22,222 nucleotides of DNA, taken from CAZOKZ01 sp964580585. GTDB taxonomy: Bacteria > Sumerlaeota > Sumerlaeia > SLMS01 > JAHLLQ01. Location: NCBI GenBank assembly GCA_964580585.1, contig CAZOKZ010000069.1:1-22222 (forward strand), given 5' to 3'. Shown here piece by piece: positions 16,510 through 22,222 of this stretch (position 1 is the first letter of the stretch; the number at the start of each line of letters is the position of its first letter). The position numbers and the translations under genes are program-made. The notes below the pieces were generated by a model that saw only the letters and a list, made by a program, of their open reading frames with translations, had not been told where the DNA came from and did no database searches.

Positions 16510-16978
16510 CCTTCATGCCCTCTTTTTTGGTCTGGCTTGGCGCAAAATTGGATTGAAAAACTCCGGCGCGCCACGCATACAAAATCGCCAGGAACAGAAT
16601 GCCGATGAATAGGGAAATTTCAATCAGATCGCGCCAGACATATGTGCCATCGTCGTAAACAAGCGCGACCGGGAATAAATAGAGGACATCGACCTCAAAG
16701 GCGACAAAGATGAGGGCGAACAAATAGAATGCCAAACCAAACGGCACCCAGGCACTGCCAATGGTGTCCATACCGCACTCATACGTCTCCGTGGTCTTGG
16801 CCCCACGGCTGCGCGGCGAAATAAACAGCGGAATAATAATTGGCGCTAGACCGAGAACTACCCCAACCAGAAGCAGCGCCCCAAAAAATCCGTATTCAGA
16901 AAATGGTGTGTTCAAGACGAATCCTGAGGCGTTTGAGATGGGGGTCGGCAAGCCAATAACCGATATATGAGTTATCAT
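16502..16978 (-). CDS. nuoA: NADH-quinone oxidoreductase subunit A
   Basis: NuoA is a three-helix membrane subunit near the quinone cavity. It has 158 residues, with helices near 30-52, 78-104 and 118-136. The conserved loop YECGMDTIGSAW leads into a helix with FVAFEVDVLYLFP. The ATG at 16978 directly follows the stop codon of a 33-codon ORF (TAA then ATG) and has only a weak ribosome site of its own, so it may depend on translation of that ORF. It is the first nuo gene of the operon. Confidence 0.95.
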   Translation of the reverse strand: MITHISVIGLPTPISNASGFVLNTPFSEYGFFGALLLVGVVLGLAPIIIPLFISPRSRGAKTTETYECGMDTIGSAWVPFGLAFYLFALIFVAFEVDVLYLFPVALVYDDGTYVWRDLIEISLFIGILFLAILYAWRAGVFQSNFAPSQTKKEGMKDG

Positions 16979-17080
16979 TTATCCGAATTGGTGCGATGAA
17001 GGCAATGCTTTTCTTACCCTTCCCCCCAACTTCACTTCCTCAAACGCTTCATACAGCGGACCATTGATATTATTGGACAT
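16979..17080 (-). CDS. Possible 33-residue leader ORF upstream of nuoA
   Basis: An ATG at 17080 opens a 33-codon frame (MSNNINGPLYEAFEEVKLG and on to HQFG) whose TAA touches the nuoA ATG in the same frame. A GAAAGG ribosome-site candidate lies 10 bases upstream. The peptide is hydrophilic with no membrane segment and no recognised family. It may be a small protein or only a translational leader that couples nuoA expression. Shortness makes chance possible. Confidence 0.35.
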   Translation of the reverse strand: MSNNINGPLYEAFEEVKLGGRVRKALPSSHQFG

Positions 17081-17113
17081 AAATCCAAAACCTTTCTATT
17101 CAAGGCAACATTT

Positions 17114-17143
17114 CCACTTCGTTTTCTCCATGAAGTGGTTTTT
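17114..17143 (+). terminator. Terminator-like hairpin upstream of arsR1
   Basis: CCACTTC (17114-17120) pairs with GAAGTGG (17132-17138) around an 11-base loop and is followed by TTTTT. No + strand gene ends before it, so it may shield ars from antisense nuo transcripts, act as an attenuator, or be a relic. Confidence 0.35.
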
Positions 17144-17246
17144 CACCCCCCGCCGGGGCAGCCTTTTCCGGTAATCTTGCATCAAAAAAGCGCCTTCGCA
17201 AACCCGCTCGGTTAAAAAAACCTCTTGCGCGTAGGGCATCTGAATG

Positions 17247-17264
17247 TTTCGCTTTTTGGCGAAA
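17247..17264 (+). promoter_or_regulatory. Likely ArsR operator of module 1
   Basis: TTTCGC and GCGAAA face each other across 6 bases, giving TTCG-N8-CGAA. The same pattern with the same spacing stands at 19358-19373 before arsR2. It ends 4 bases before the arsR1 ribosome site, so bound repressor would block arsR1 transcription. Confidence 0.5.
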
Positions 17265-17281
17265 TAACGGAGATGAAAATC

Positions 17282-17734
17282 GTGCGCACCATCCTTGCCA
17301 TCACCAAAGCCCTCGCCGACCTGAATCGCGTCCGCATCCTCTGCGCTCTCGCTGAACGCGGAGAGCTTTGCGTCTGCCAGGTACAGGAGCTTCTGGCGCT
17401 GGCGCCGTCCTCTACCTCGAAGCACCTCAGCCTGCTGGCCGCCGCCGGATTGGTTTCCGTGCGCAAAGAAGGGCGTTGGGCATTCTATCGCGTCGTGGAC
17501 GAAAATGAAATCCCCGAGGATGCCGCCGATATCGTCCAGTGGCTTTGTCGCCAGGCGGGAAAAGAAAAAGCCATCCTGGAAGATCGTCGCAAGCTTGACC
17601 AAATCCTATCTTACTCTCCGGAGGAACTATGCCAGCGGCAAGCCAACGGACTAAAGTGCTGTTCCTGTGCACCGGAAACTCGTGCCGAAGCCAAATCGCC
17701 GAAGGATACGCCCACGCCCTCAAAGGCGGAGTGA
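17282..17734 (+). CDS. arsR: ArsR-family arsenic-responsive repressor, copy 1
   Basis: This is a winged-helix repressor of the ArsR/SmtB family that would release its operator on binding arsenite. The GTG at 17282 is chosen because GGAG (17269-17272) lies 9 bases upstream and the protein then starts MRTILAITKAL, matching arsR2 (MRSLLAITKAL); the ATG at 17273 leaves no spacing. It has 150 residues. ELCVC is the metal-site helix, SSTSKHLSLLAAAGLV the recognition helix, and GRWAFYR the wing. The third Cys of the classical CVCxxC site is absent, and instead the tail has CQRQANGLKCCSC. The last 35 codons overlap the start of arsC by 106 bases. The protein is clearly related to ArsR2. Confidence 0.9.
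   Translation: MRTILAITKALADLNRVRILCALAERGELCVCQVQELLALAPSSTSKHLSLLAAAGLVSVRKEGRWAFYRVVDENEIPEDAADIVQWLCRQAGKEKAILEDRRKLDQILSYSPEELCQRQANGLKCCSCAPETRAEAKSPKDTPTPSKAE
17620..17624 (+). promoter_or_regulatory. Ribosome binding site of arsC inside arsR1
   Basis: GGAGG lies 4 bases before the arsC ATG at 17629. Both the site and the start codon are formed by arsR1 codons for the conserved SPEELC stretch. Confidence 0.6.
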
Positions 17735-18060
17735 TCGACGCCTTCAGCGCAGGCATCGTGGCCCATGGCCAGAATCCGAAAGCCATCCAGGTAATGGCAG
17801 AAGACGGCATCGACATCACCAGCCAGCAATCGAAAACGCTCCAGTCGCTTCTCGAAGTCGGCATCACATTCGACGTGGTTTACACCGTTTGCGGACACGC
17901 GGACGACAACTGCCCGATTTTTCCGGGCAAGACAAAGGTCATACACCACGGCTTTGACGATCCGCCGAAACTGGCGAAGGACGCGAAGACCGAAGAAGAA
18001 GCTCTCGACCATTACCGCCGGGTGCGGGACGAAATCCGCGCCTGGATTGAGACCCTGTAA
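17629..18060 (+). CDS. arsC: Arsenate reductase, thioredoxin-coupled type
   Basis: ArsC reduces arsenate to arsenite in the cytoplasm and belongs to the low-molecular-weight phosphatase fold. It has 143 residues. The active-site loop CTGNSCRS has nucleophile Cys14 and Arg20. Cys88 and Cys95 in VCGHADDNCP are spaced like Cys82 and Cys89 of the Gram-positive thioredoxin-coupled enzyme, so the three-cysteine relay is complete. HHGFDDPP supplies the catalytic aspartate. The start must be close to 17629 because the active-site loop begins at residue 14. The gene overlaps arsR1 by 106 bases in another frame. Confidence 0.92.
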   Translation: MPAASQRTKVLFLCTGNSCRSQIAEGYAHALKGGVIDAFSAGIVAHGQNPKAIQVMAEDGIDITSQQSKTLQSLLEVGITFDVVYTVCGHADDNCPIFPGKTKVIHHGFDDPPKLAKDAKTEEEALDHYRRVRDEIRAWIETL

Positions 18061-18098
18061 GTACTGAACATCATTTTTTTTCAAGGATCCATTTCGTT

Positions 18099-18968
18099 AT
18101 GTTGCGAAACATCGAAGAACAAAAAGCCCAAGAGGTCCGTGAAACGGTACGCGCCGGTTACGCCTCTATTGCGATCCAGCAACCACAATCCAACCCCTCT
18201 GGATGTTGCGGTGGAACTTCCTGCTGCGGAGCGGACAACGCCGACGATGCCACGGCGCTCGCCAGCGCCATCGGTTACACGGAACAGGACCTTGCCGCCA
18301 TCCCGGAAGGCGCCAACATGGGCCTTTCGTGCGGCAACCCCACAGCGCTCGCTGCGCTGAAAGAAGGCGAAGTCGTCGTCGATCTCGGTTCCGGCGGAGG
18401 ATTCGACATTTTCATCGCCGGTCGCAACGTCGGCCCCACAGGCCGCGCCATCGGGGTGGACATGACACCGGAAATGCTCGCAAAGGCCCGACGCAACGCC
18501 ATCGCCTACCGCGAACGCACCGGTCTGGATAATGTCGAGTTCCGACTTGGCGAGATCGAACACCTCCCCCTGCCGGATAACAGCGTCGATGTCATCATCA
18601 GCAATTGCGTCTTGAATCTTTCGCCCAACAAACAGCAAGTCTGGCTCGAAATCGCCCGCGTTCTGAAACCCGGTGGCCGCGTCGCCGTCAGCGACATGGC
18701 GCTACTCCAACCATTGCCCGAGGATATTGCCTCGATGATCGAAGCGCTCGTCGGCTGCGTCGCCGGAGCCGTTCTCGCCAGCGAAACGGAACGCATGGCA
18801 AAAGAAGCGGGTTTGACGGACATCGTTCTTGAACCCAAGAGCAGTTACACCGATGCCATGGCAGAGTGGAAAGACCCGTTGTATGGGAAAATTATCGCTA
18901 CGCTGCCCCAAGACGCAAAAATCTCCGACTATGTGACAAGCCTGAACATCTCTGCGCGAAAAAACTAA
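18099..18968 (+). CDS. arsM: Arsenite S-adenosylmethionine methyltransferase
   Basis: ArsM methylates arsenite to methylated, partly volatile arsenicals using S-adenosylmethionine. It has 289 residues. The SAM-binding motif VVVDLGSGGGFD is at 92-103, with the acidic GVDMTPEML after it. The three catalytic arsenic-binding cysteines are Cys78 (GLSCGNP), Cys170 (SNCVLNLSP) and Cys220 (GCVAGA). An N-terminal cysteine-rich stretch (CCGGTSCCG, 36-44) is typical of many bacterial ArsM and may help bind arsenite. AAGGA lies 11 bases before the ATG. It is 38 bases after arsC, so probably in the same transcript. Confidence 0.95.
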   Translation: MLRNIEEQKAQEVRETVRAGYASIAIQQPQSNPSGCCGGTSCCGADNADDATALASAIGYTEQDLAAIPEGANMGLSCGNPTALAALKEGEVVVDLGSGGGFDIFIAGRNVGPTGRAIGVDMTPEMLAKARRNAIAYRERTGLDNVEFRLGEIEHLPLPDNSVDVIISNCVLNLSPNKQQVWLEIARVLKPGGRVAVSDMALLQPLPEDIASMIEALVGCVAGAVLASETERMAKEAGLTDIVLEPKSSYTDAMAEWKDPLYGKIIATLPQDAKISDYVTSLNISARKN

Positions 18969-19057
18969 CGAACTCGCTAGCGGCTTTCGCTGGCGAACGA
19001 TGCAAAAAACAATCAGCAATCCCCAAACCCGGACCCATCATCCAGGAGAATTCTGTA

Positions 19058-19303
19058 ATGCCCGAAATTGTCTCCACCGGCGACCTTGGTTGCCCAACCG
19101 CAACAAAAGGCCGACTATCGTTTCTCGATCGCTTCCTGACCGTTTGGATTTTCGCCGCGATGGCGATCGGGGTCGCCATCGGGCATTTTATTCCAAGTGT
19201 TGAAAGCTTCATCGAATCCTTCAGCGTCGGCACAACCAACCTGCCCATCGCGTTTGGGCTTGTGCTCATGATGTTATTTATTTTTAGCAAACGAATTAGC
19301 TAA
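19058..19303 (+). pseudogene. acr3: Truncated Acr3 arsenite efflux pump, N-terminal fragment
   Basis: A normal AGGAG ribosome site and ATG start an 81-residue frame. It matches the intact Acr3 at 19817 closely over its first two membrane helices (LSFLDRFLTVWIF, then VGTTNLPIAFGL). After the Met-Met at about residue 71 the match ends, and the frame reads a short foreign tail LFIFSKRIS before stopping. The arsenite-binding Cys and Glu of Acr3 are therefore lost. This is the broken end of module 1. It cannot transport; a stable short peptide is unlikely but not excluded. Confidence 0.85.
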
Positions 19304-19348
19304 CTGATCGATAGTGAGGAAAAATTAGCCTTGTGCCAGCCTTGGCCT

Positions 19349-19382
19349 CTCCGTCAATTCGTCATCTGTCGAATTGACGGAG
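19349..19382 (+). promoter_or_regulatory. Likely ArsR operator of module 2
   Basis: CTCCGTCAATTCG (19349-19361) and CGAATTGACGGAG (19370-19382) form a perfect 13-bp inverted repeat with an 8-base spacer. Its centre is TTCG-N8-CGAA as upstream of arsR1. It covers most of the arsR2 ribosome site (GGAGG, 19379-19383), so as RNA it could also hide that site. Confidence 0.6.
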
Positions 19383-19388
19383 GTGTTT

Positions 19389-19820
19389 ATGCGGTCCCTT
19401 CTTGCTATCACCAAGGCCTTATCGGATCAGAACCGGATTCGAATCCTCTGCGCGCTCTGGGAACGCGATGAACTCTGTGTTTGCCAAATCCACGAGTTGC
19501 TTGGTCTCGCAGCTTCTACCGCCTCAAAGCATCTTAGTCTCCTAGCCGCAGCAGGGCTGGTCGACGTACGAAAGGATGGCCGTTGGTCTTACTACCGACT
19601 CGCTCAAGAAGATGCTCCAGAAAATGCAGGCGAGGTCCTCTTGTGGGTTTGTCGTCAGGCCAGCACTTCAAAGCTCATCGCGGGCGACCGCAAGAAGCTC
19701 GATCAGATTCTGAGTATTTCACCAGAGGAACTGTGTCAGCGTCAGGCAGATTGCGATGACTGCTGTCCCACTACGCAAGTGGTTGAACCTCCAATGAAGA
19801 GAAGGATTAACCGGACGTGA
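19389..19820 (+). CDS. arsR: ArsR-family arsenic-responsive repressor, copy 2
   Basis: This is the second ArsR, of 143 residues from the ATG at 19389, chosen because GGAGG lies 5 bases upstream and the N-terminus then matches arsR1. It has the same layout: ITKALSDQNRIRIL, the ELCVC helix, STASKHLSLLAAAGLV for DNA recognition, GRWSYYR wing, and the tail SPEELCQRQADCDDCC. Like copy 1 it has only two cysteines in the helix site and extra cysteines near the C-terminus. The stop overlaps the GTG of acr3 by 4 bases (GTGA). Codon choice is less GC-rich than in module 1, so the two modules probably came from different sources. Confidence 0.9.
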   Translation: MRSLLAITKALSDQNRIRILCALWERDELCVCQIHELLGLAASTASKHLSLLAAAGLVDVRKDGRWSYYRLAQEDAPENAGEVLLWVCRQASTSKLIAGDRKKLDQILSISPEELCQRQADCDDCCPTTQVVEPPMKRRINRT

Positions 19821-20890
19821 CTGAAGGTATTTCTAAAAAGCTCTCATTCCTCGACCGTTACTTGACGGTCTGGATATTTACAGCGATGGCTGTTGGTGTT
19901 GTCATCGGTTACGTGTTCCCAGGAACACCGGGATTCATCAGCGGTTTCGATGTGGGAACAACGAATGTCCCTATCGCGTTGGGATTGATTGCAATGATTT
20001 ATCCCCCGTTAGCCCGAGTGAAATACGAGGAGATGGGCCGTGTCTTCCGCGATGTAAAGATTCTTGGTTTGTCGCTCGCGCAGAACTGGCTCATTGGCCC
20101 GATCCTCATGTTCGCCCTCGCAGTCCTTTTCCTCCAAAACCACCCCGAGCTAATGGTCGGACTTATCATGGTTGGTATTGCTCGGTGCATCGCGATGGTC
20201 CTCGTATGGAACCAACTTGCGAAGGGCAGCGCCGAATACGCTGCTGGATTGGTGGCGCTCAATAGTATCTTTCAGGTTTTGACCTACGGGGTTTTGGCGT
20301 GGGCTTTTATTACCATCGCGCCGAGCTGGTTTGGAATCGACCTGTCTGGTGTTCAGGGCGTTGGTGGAAAGACCCTCGAAGACGTTACTATCAGCGAGAT
20401 ATTCTTCAGCGTCATGATCTACCTCGGAATCCCCTTCGCGGCGGGTATACTTTCGCGGGTGATTTTACTGCCGACGAAAGGGAAAGAGTGGTATGAGAAG
20501 GTTTTCATCCCGCGTATCTCACCGATCACGCTGGTGGCACTGCTTTTCACTATCGTCGTAATGTTCAGCTACAAAGGTGAGAAGATCATCAATTATCCAA
20601 TGAAGGTCGTGCTGGTGGCGATTCCCCTGACGATCTACTTCGCCGTTATGTTCTTTCTCAGCTTCTTCATGTCGCGCAAAGCCGGGGCCGACTATCCCCG
20701 TTGCGCAACGCTGGCGTTCACGGCTTCGGGCAACAACTTCGAATTGGCAATCGCCGTTGCTATTGCCGTATTTGGTATCAATTCCGATGTTGCTTTTGCC
20801 ACGGTCATCGGGCCATTGGTGGAGGTACCTGCGCTGATTGGGTTGGTTCGCGTATCGCTTTGGTTGCAGCGCAGGTATTTTAGTTCCTGA
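19817..20890 (+). CDS. acr3: Arsenite efflux pump Acr3
   Basis: Acr3 exports arsenite across the inner membrane and belongs to the bile/arsenite/riboflavin transporter superfamily. Its 357 residues and about ten helices are normal. The signature VGIARCIAMVLVWN contains the essential Cys124, and SGNNFELAIAVA contains the essential Glu at about 309. It starts with a GTG overlapping the arsR2 stop, with AAGGA 10 bases upstream, so it is co-translated with its regulator. It is the only intact pump in the island and must serve both modules. Confidence 0.95.
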   Translation: MTEGISKKLSFLDRYLTVWIFTAMAVGVVIGYVFPGTPGFISGFDVGTTNVPIALGLIAMIYPPLARVKYEEMGRVFRDVKILGLSLAQNWLIGPILMFALAVLFLQNHPELMVGLIMVGIARCIAMVLVWNQLAKGSAEYAAGLVALNSIFQVLTYGVLAWAFITIAPSWFGIDLSGVQGVGGKTLEDVTISEIFFSVMIYLGIPFAAGILSRVILLPTKGKEWYEKVFIPRISPITLVALLFTIVVMFSYKGEKIINYPMKVVLVAIPLTIYFAVMFFLSFFMSRKAGADYPRCATLAFTASGNNFELAIAVAIAVFGINSDVAFATVIGPLVEVPALIGLVRVSLWLQRRYFSS

Positions 20891-20917
20891 TCTGTCACGT
20901 AAACTTCATCAAACCGT

Positions 20918-20937
20918 AACTGATTGTCAGTTTTCAA
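20918..20937. terminator. Weak hairpin between convergent genes
   Basis: AACTGA (20918-20923) pairs with TCAGTT (20927-20932) around 3 bases and is followed by TTC. It lies between the ends of acr3 and the leftward gene at 20965, where a terminator is expected, but the stem is short and AT-rich. Confidence 0.3.
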
Positions 20938-20964
20938 TTCGGGAGAATTCGCGGCGTAAGATTC

Positions 20965-21954
20965 CTACATTTTGGGAATCAGATTTTCCATCTCGTCATC
21001 CAGTTCGTAAAGGGATTCTCCAAATTGAATGCGCTTCAAGCCCATTTCCCATCGATAGTCATAGTTCAAAGTGGCGATAAAATAATATCGCTGTGACGTC
21101 CATTCGCTACCAGAAGATTCGATATAAACCGACCATGCCATGGTTCCGAACCACTTGCCATTGATATCTTTGGCAGGGGTTGCTTTAACCAATTCGGGGT
21201 CCGAAAATGTTAATCGGGTGCCTTCGACGGTCACCGTGTACCCATCCAGTTTATCCATATACCGATCTACTGCACGATGGAAATCGTCAGGAATCCGCTC
21301 CTGTCGTTCTTGCTCCTTTGCTTGGGCAAGAACACCCTGCCGGGATTGCAAAAGTGATTCAGCCATTGTCGATTGGACGGGCAGCGAGACATTTTCATCA
21401 AGTTCCAGTGCTTTGGCCGCAAGAGCGGATGCACCCGATCGATCCCCTTGAGCAAGTGCTGCGGCAGCCCTTCCGGCGATTGCCACGGCCCGCCGCTCTG
21501 CCCAGTCGTAATAGATGTAGGCCCCTAATGCCGCATCGTCTGAGTCTGATTCCAATTTCAATGTGATTTGTTCAGCCTCGAAGAAATGGTTTCCGGCGAC
21601 ATCATATTTAGCAGTGCCAAACGCTGTTTTTCCCTCAGCCATCTGTTCCTGGTATTGTGGTAGAAATCGATTATGGACAACCAATTCAGCGGCTTCTTTA
21701 CGTTTTTCTTCGCGATCCCAACTGCTGTCGTCCAGTGAACCGAGTGCAAATTGGAAAAAAAACCATCCGAAACATGGACAGACGATCATTCCAAATGTTC
21801 CCAGTACGATTCCGCCCGTTCGAATGTTTGAATCGATGGTTTTCCAGTTCCTCGCTATGATAGTTAGTCCCACCGGGGGAACCAGAAGACAAAGTAAAAT
21901 CGCTGTTGTTGAAAGTTTCTTGTTGGCGTTGGTTGATTCGTTGCGCTGCTCCAT
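20965..21954 (-). CDS. Membrane-anchored protein of unknown function
   Basis: The ATG at 21954 is preferred over the frame's earlier start at 22026 because GGGAGG (21963-21968) lies 8 bases upstream. This gives 329 residues. Two hydrophobic segments at about 14-34 and 46-71 anchor it. A long soluble part follows, rich in Ala and Glu and probably helical around 130-225 (TPR-like spacing of Ala-rich helices, then a Gln/Glu-rich stretch AQAKEQERQER). The C-terminal 100 residues look beta-rich with many aromatic residues. No family is recognised. It is convergent with acr3 and divergent from the XRE gene at 22083, and nothing ties it to arsenic. Confidence 0.75.
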   Translation of the reverse strand: MEQRNESTNANKKLSTTAILLCLLVPPVGLTIIARNWKTIDSNIRTGGIVLGTFGMIVCPCFGWFFFQFALGSLDDSSWDREEKRKEAAELVVHNRFLPQYQEQMAEGKTAFGTAKYDVAGNHFFEAEQITLKLESDSDDAALGAYIYYDWAERRAVAIAGRAAAALAQGDRSGASALAAKALELDENVSLPVQSTMAESLLQSRQGVLAQAKEQERQERIPDDFHRAVDRYMDKLDGYTVTVEGTRLTFSDPELVKATPAKDINGKWFGTMAWSVYIESSGSEWTSQRYYFIATLNYDYRWEMGLKRIQFGESLYELDDEMENLIPKM

Positions 21955-22082
21955 TGGAAACACCTCCCGACAAATTGGTATGAGTGATCTGTGTGGGAAT
22001 ATCTGTATTCGATTCTGGAAAAGCAAGCATAACGTGACCTAGGTCTGTAGACAATTGGTCTCTATGGCTGGACTCTCTCGCC

Positions 22083-22222
22083 ATGAAAAGAACCGTGAAC
22101 CCAGTTTCAGTCCTGCTCGGAAAACGAATCCAACGCCTGCGCAAAGCAGCGGGATATAGCCAGGAAGCCTTTGCCAACGAAGTCGGTGTTCATCGCACGT
22201 ACATGAGTCTCATCGAGCGCGG
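22083..22222 (+). CDS. XRE-family helix-turn-helix regulator, N-terminal part
   Basis: The gene runs off the right edge after 46 codons. The visible part is a classic Cro/C1-type helix-turn-helix: LGKRIQRLRKAAGYSQEAFA, then VGVHRTYMSLIER. Such proteins range from phage-type repressors to regulators of restriction-modification or toxin systems, and the missing C-terminus would decide. No strong ribosome site precedes the ATG. It is divergent from the membrane protein at 20965-21954. Confidence 0.8.
   Translation, partial: MKRTVNPVSVLLGKRIQRLRKAAGYSQEAFANEVGVHRTYMSLIER

Larger units (their letters stand above)
16979..17281. other. Divergent control region between nuo and ars
   Basis: About 300 bases separate nuoA (leftward) from arsR1 (rightward). 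They contain the small - strand ORF at 16979-17080, a terminator-like hairpin at 17114-17143 and the arsR1 operator at 17247-17264. Promoters for both operons should lie here, but no clear -35/-10 pair could be assigned. Confidence 0.5.

Noticed and set aside
17096..17602. 168-codon open frame on the - strand in the ars control region
   Set aside because: It is mostly antisense to arsR1, reads as shadow sequence, and is not continued by a plausible gene.
18081..18638. 185-codon open frame on the - strand
   Set aside because: It is antisense to arsM, whose catalytic cysteines and SAM motif are all in place on the + strand.
1..22222. tRNA genes, rRNA genes and CRISPR arrays
   Set aside because: No cloverleaf-like sequence, rRNA segment or regularly spaced direct repeats were seen on either strand by eye.

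Overview
The window is bacterial chromosomal DNA of moderate GC. It has an AT-rich accessory segment at the left end, a very large secreted protein, a long respiratory operon and an arsenic-resistance island. The dockerin-ended, Ig-rich secreted protein and the small hairpin repeats would fit an uncultured member of the Planctomycetes-Verrucomicrobia group or a neighbouring environmental phylum. No marker gene here settles the lineage.

Left edge (1-1440, + strand): the C-terminal end of a polymorphic toxin, with a hydrophobic segment followed by a papain-fold toxin domain, and directly behind it a gene placed as its immunity gene. A terminator follows. The next 640 bases (1490-2128) hold no intact gene, only hairpin repeats and apparent gene debris. 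On the - strand, 2129-6847 encodes a 1572-residue exported protein with a metzincin-type zinc site (HExxHxxGxxD), several Ig-like modules and a C-terminal dockerin-type EF-hand.

Centre (7204-16978, - strand): eleven genes of respiratory complex I in the order nuoA-B-C-D-H-I-J-K-L-M-N, mostly overlapping by 4 or 8 bases, so one operon. The NADH-input module nuoEFG is missing from this locus, and NuoI carries a long charged tail. A 33-codon ORF abuts the nuoA start codon.

Right part (17247-20890, + strand): divergent from nuo lies an arsenic island made of two modules. Module 1 is arsR1-arsC-arsM followed by a truncated acr3. Module 2 is arsR2-acr3 with an intact efflux pump. Both arsR genes are preceded by an inverted repeat of the form TTCG-N8-CGAA, the likely operator. 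Together they would sense arsenite, reduce arsenate, methylate arsenite and export it. The window ends with a - strand membrane protein of unknown function and the start of a + strand XRE-type regulator.

The points most worth a second look are the toxin/immunity pair with its frame break, the complex I operon without EFG but with a modified NuoI, the arsC start embedded inside arsR1, the shared arsR operator, and the GGGGACGGAG hairpin family.
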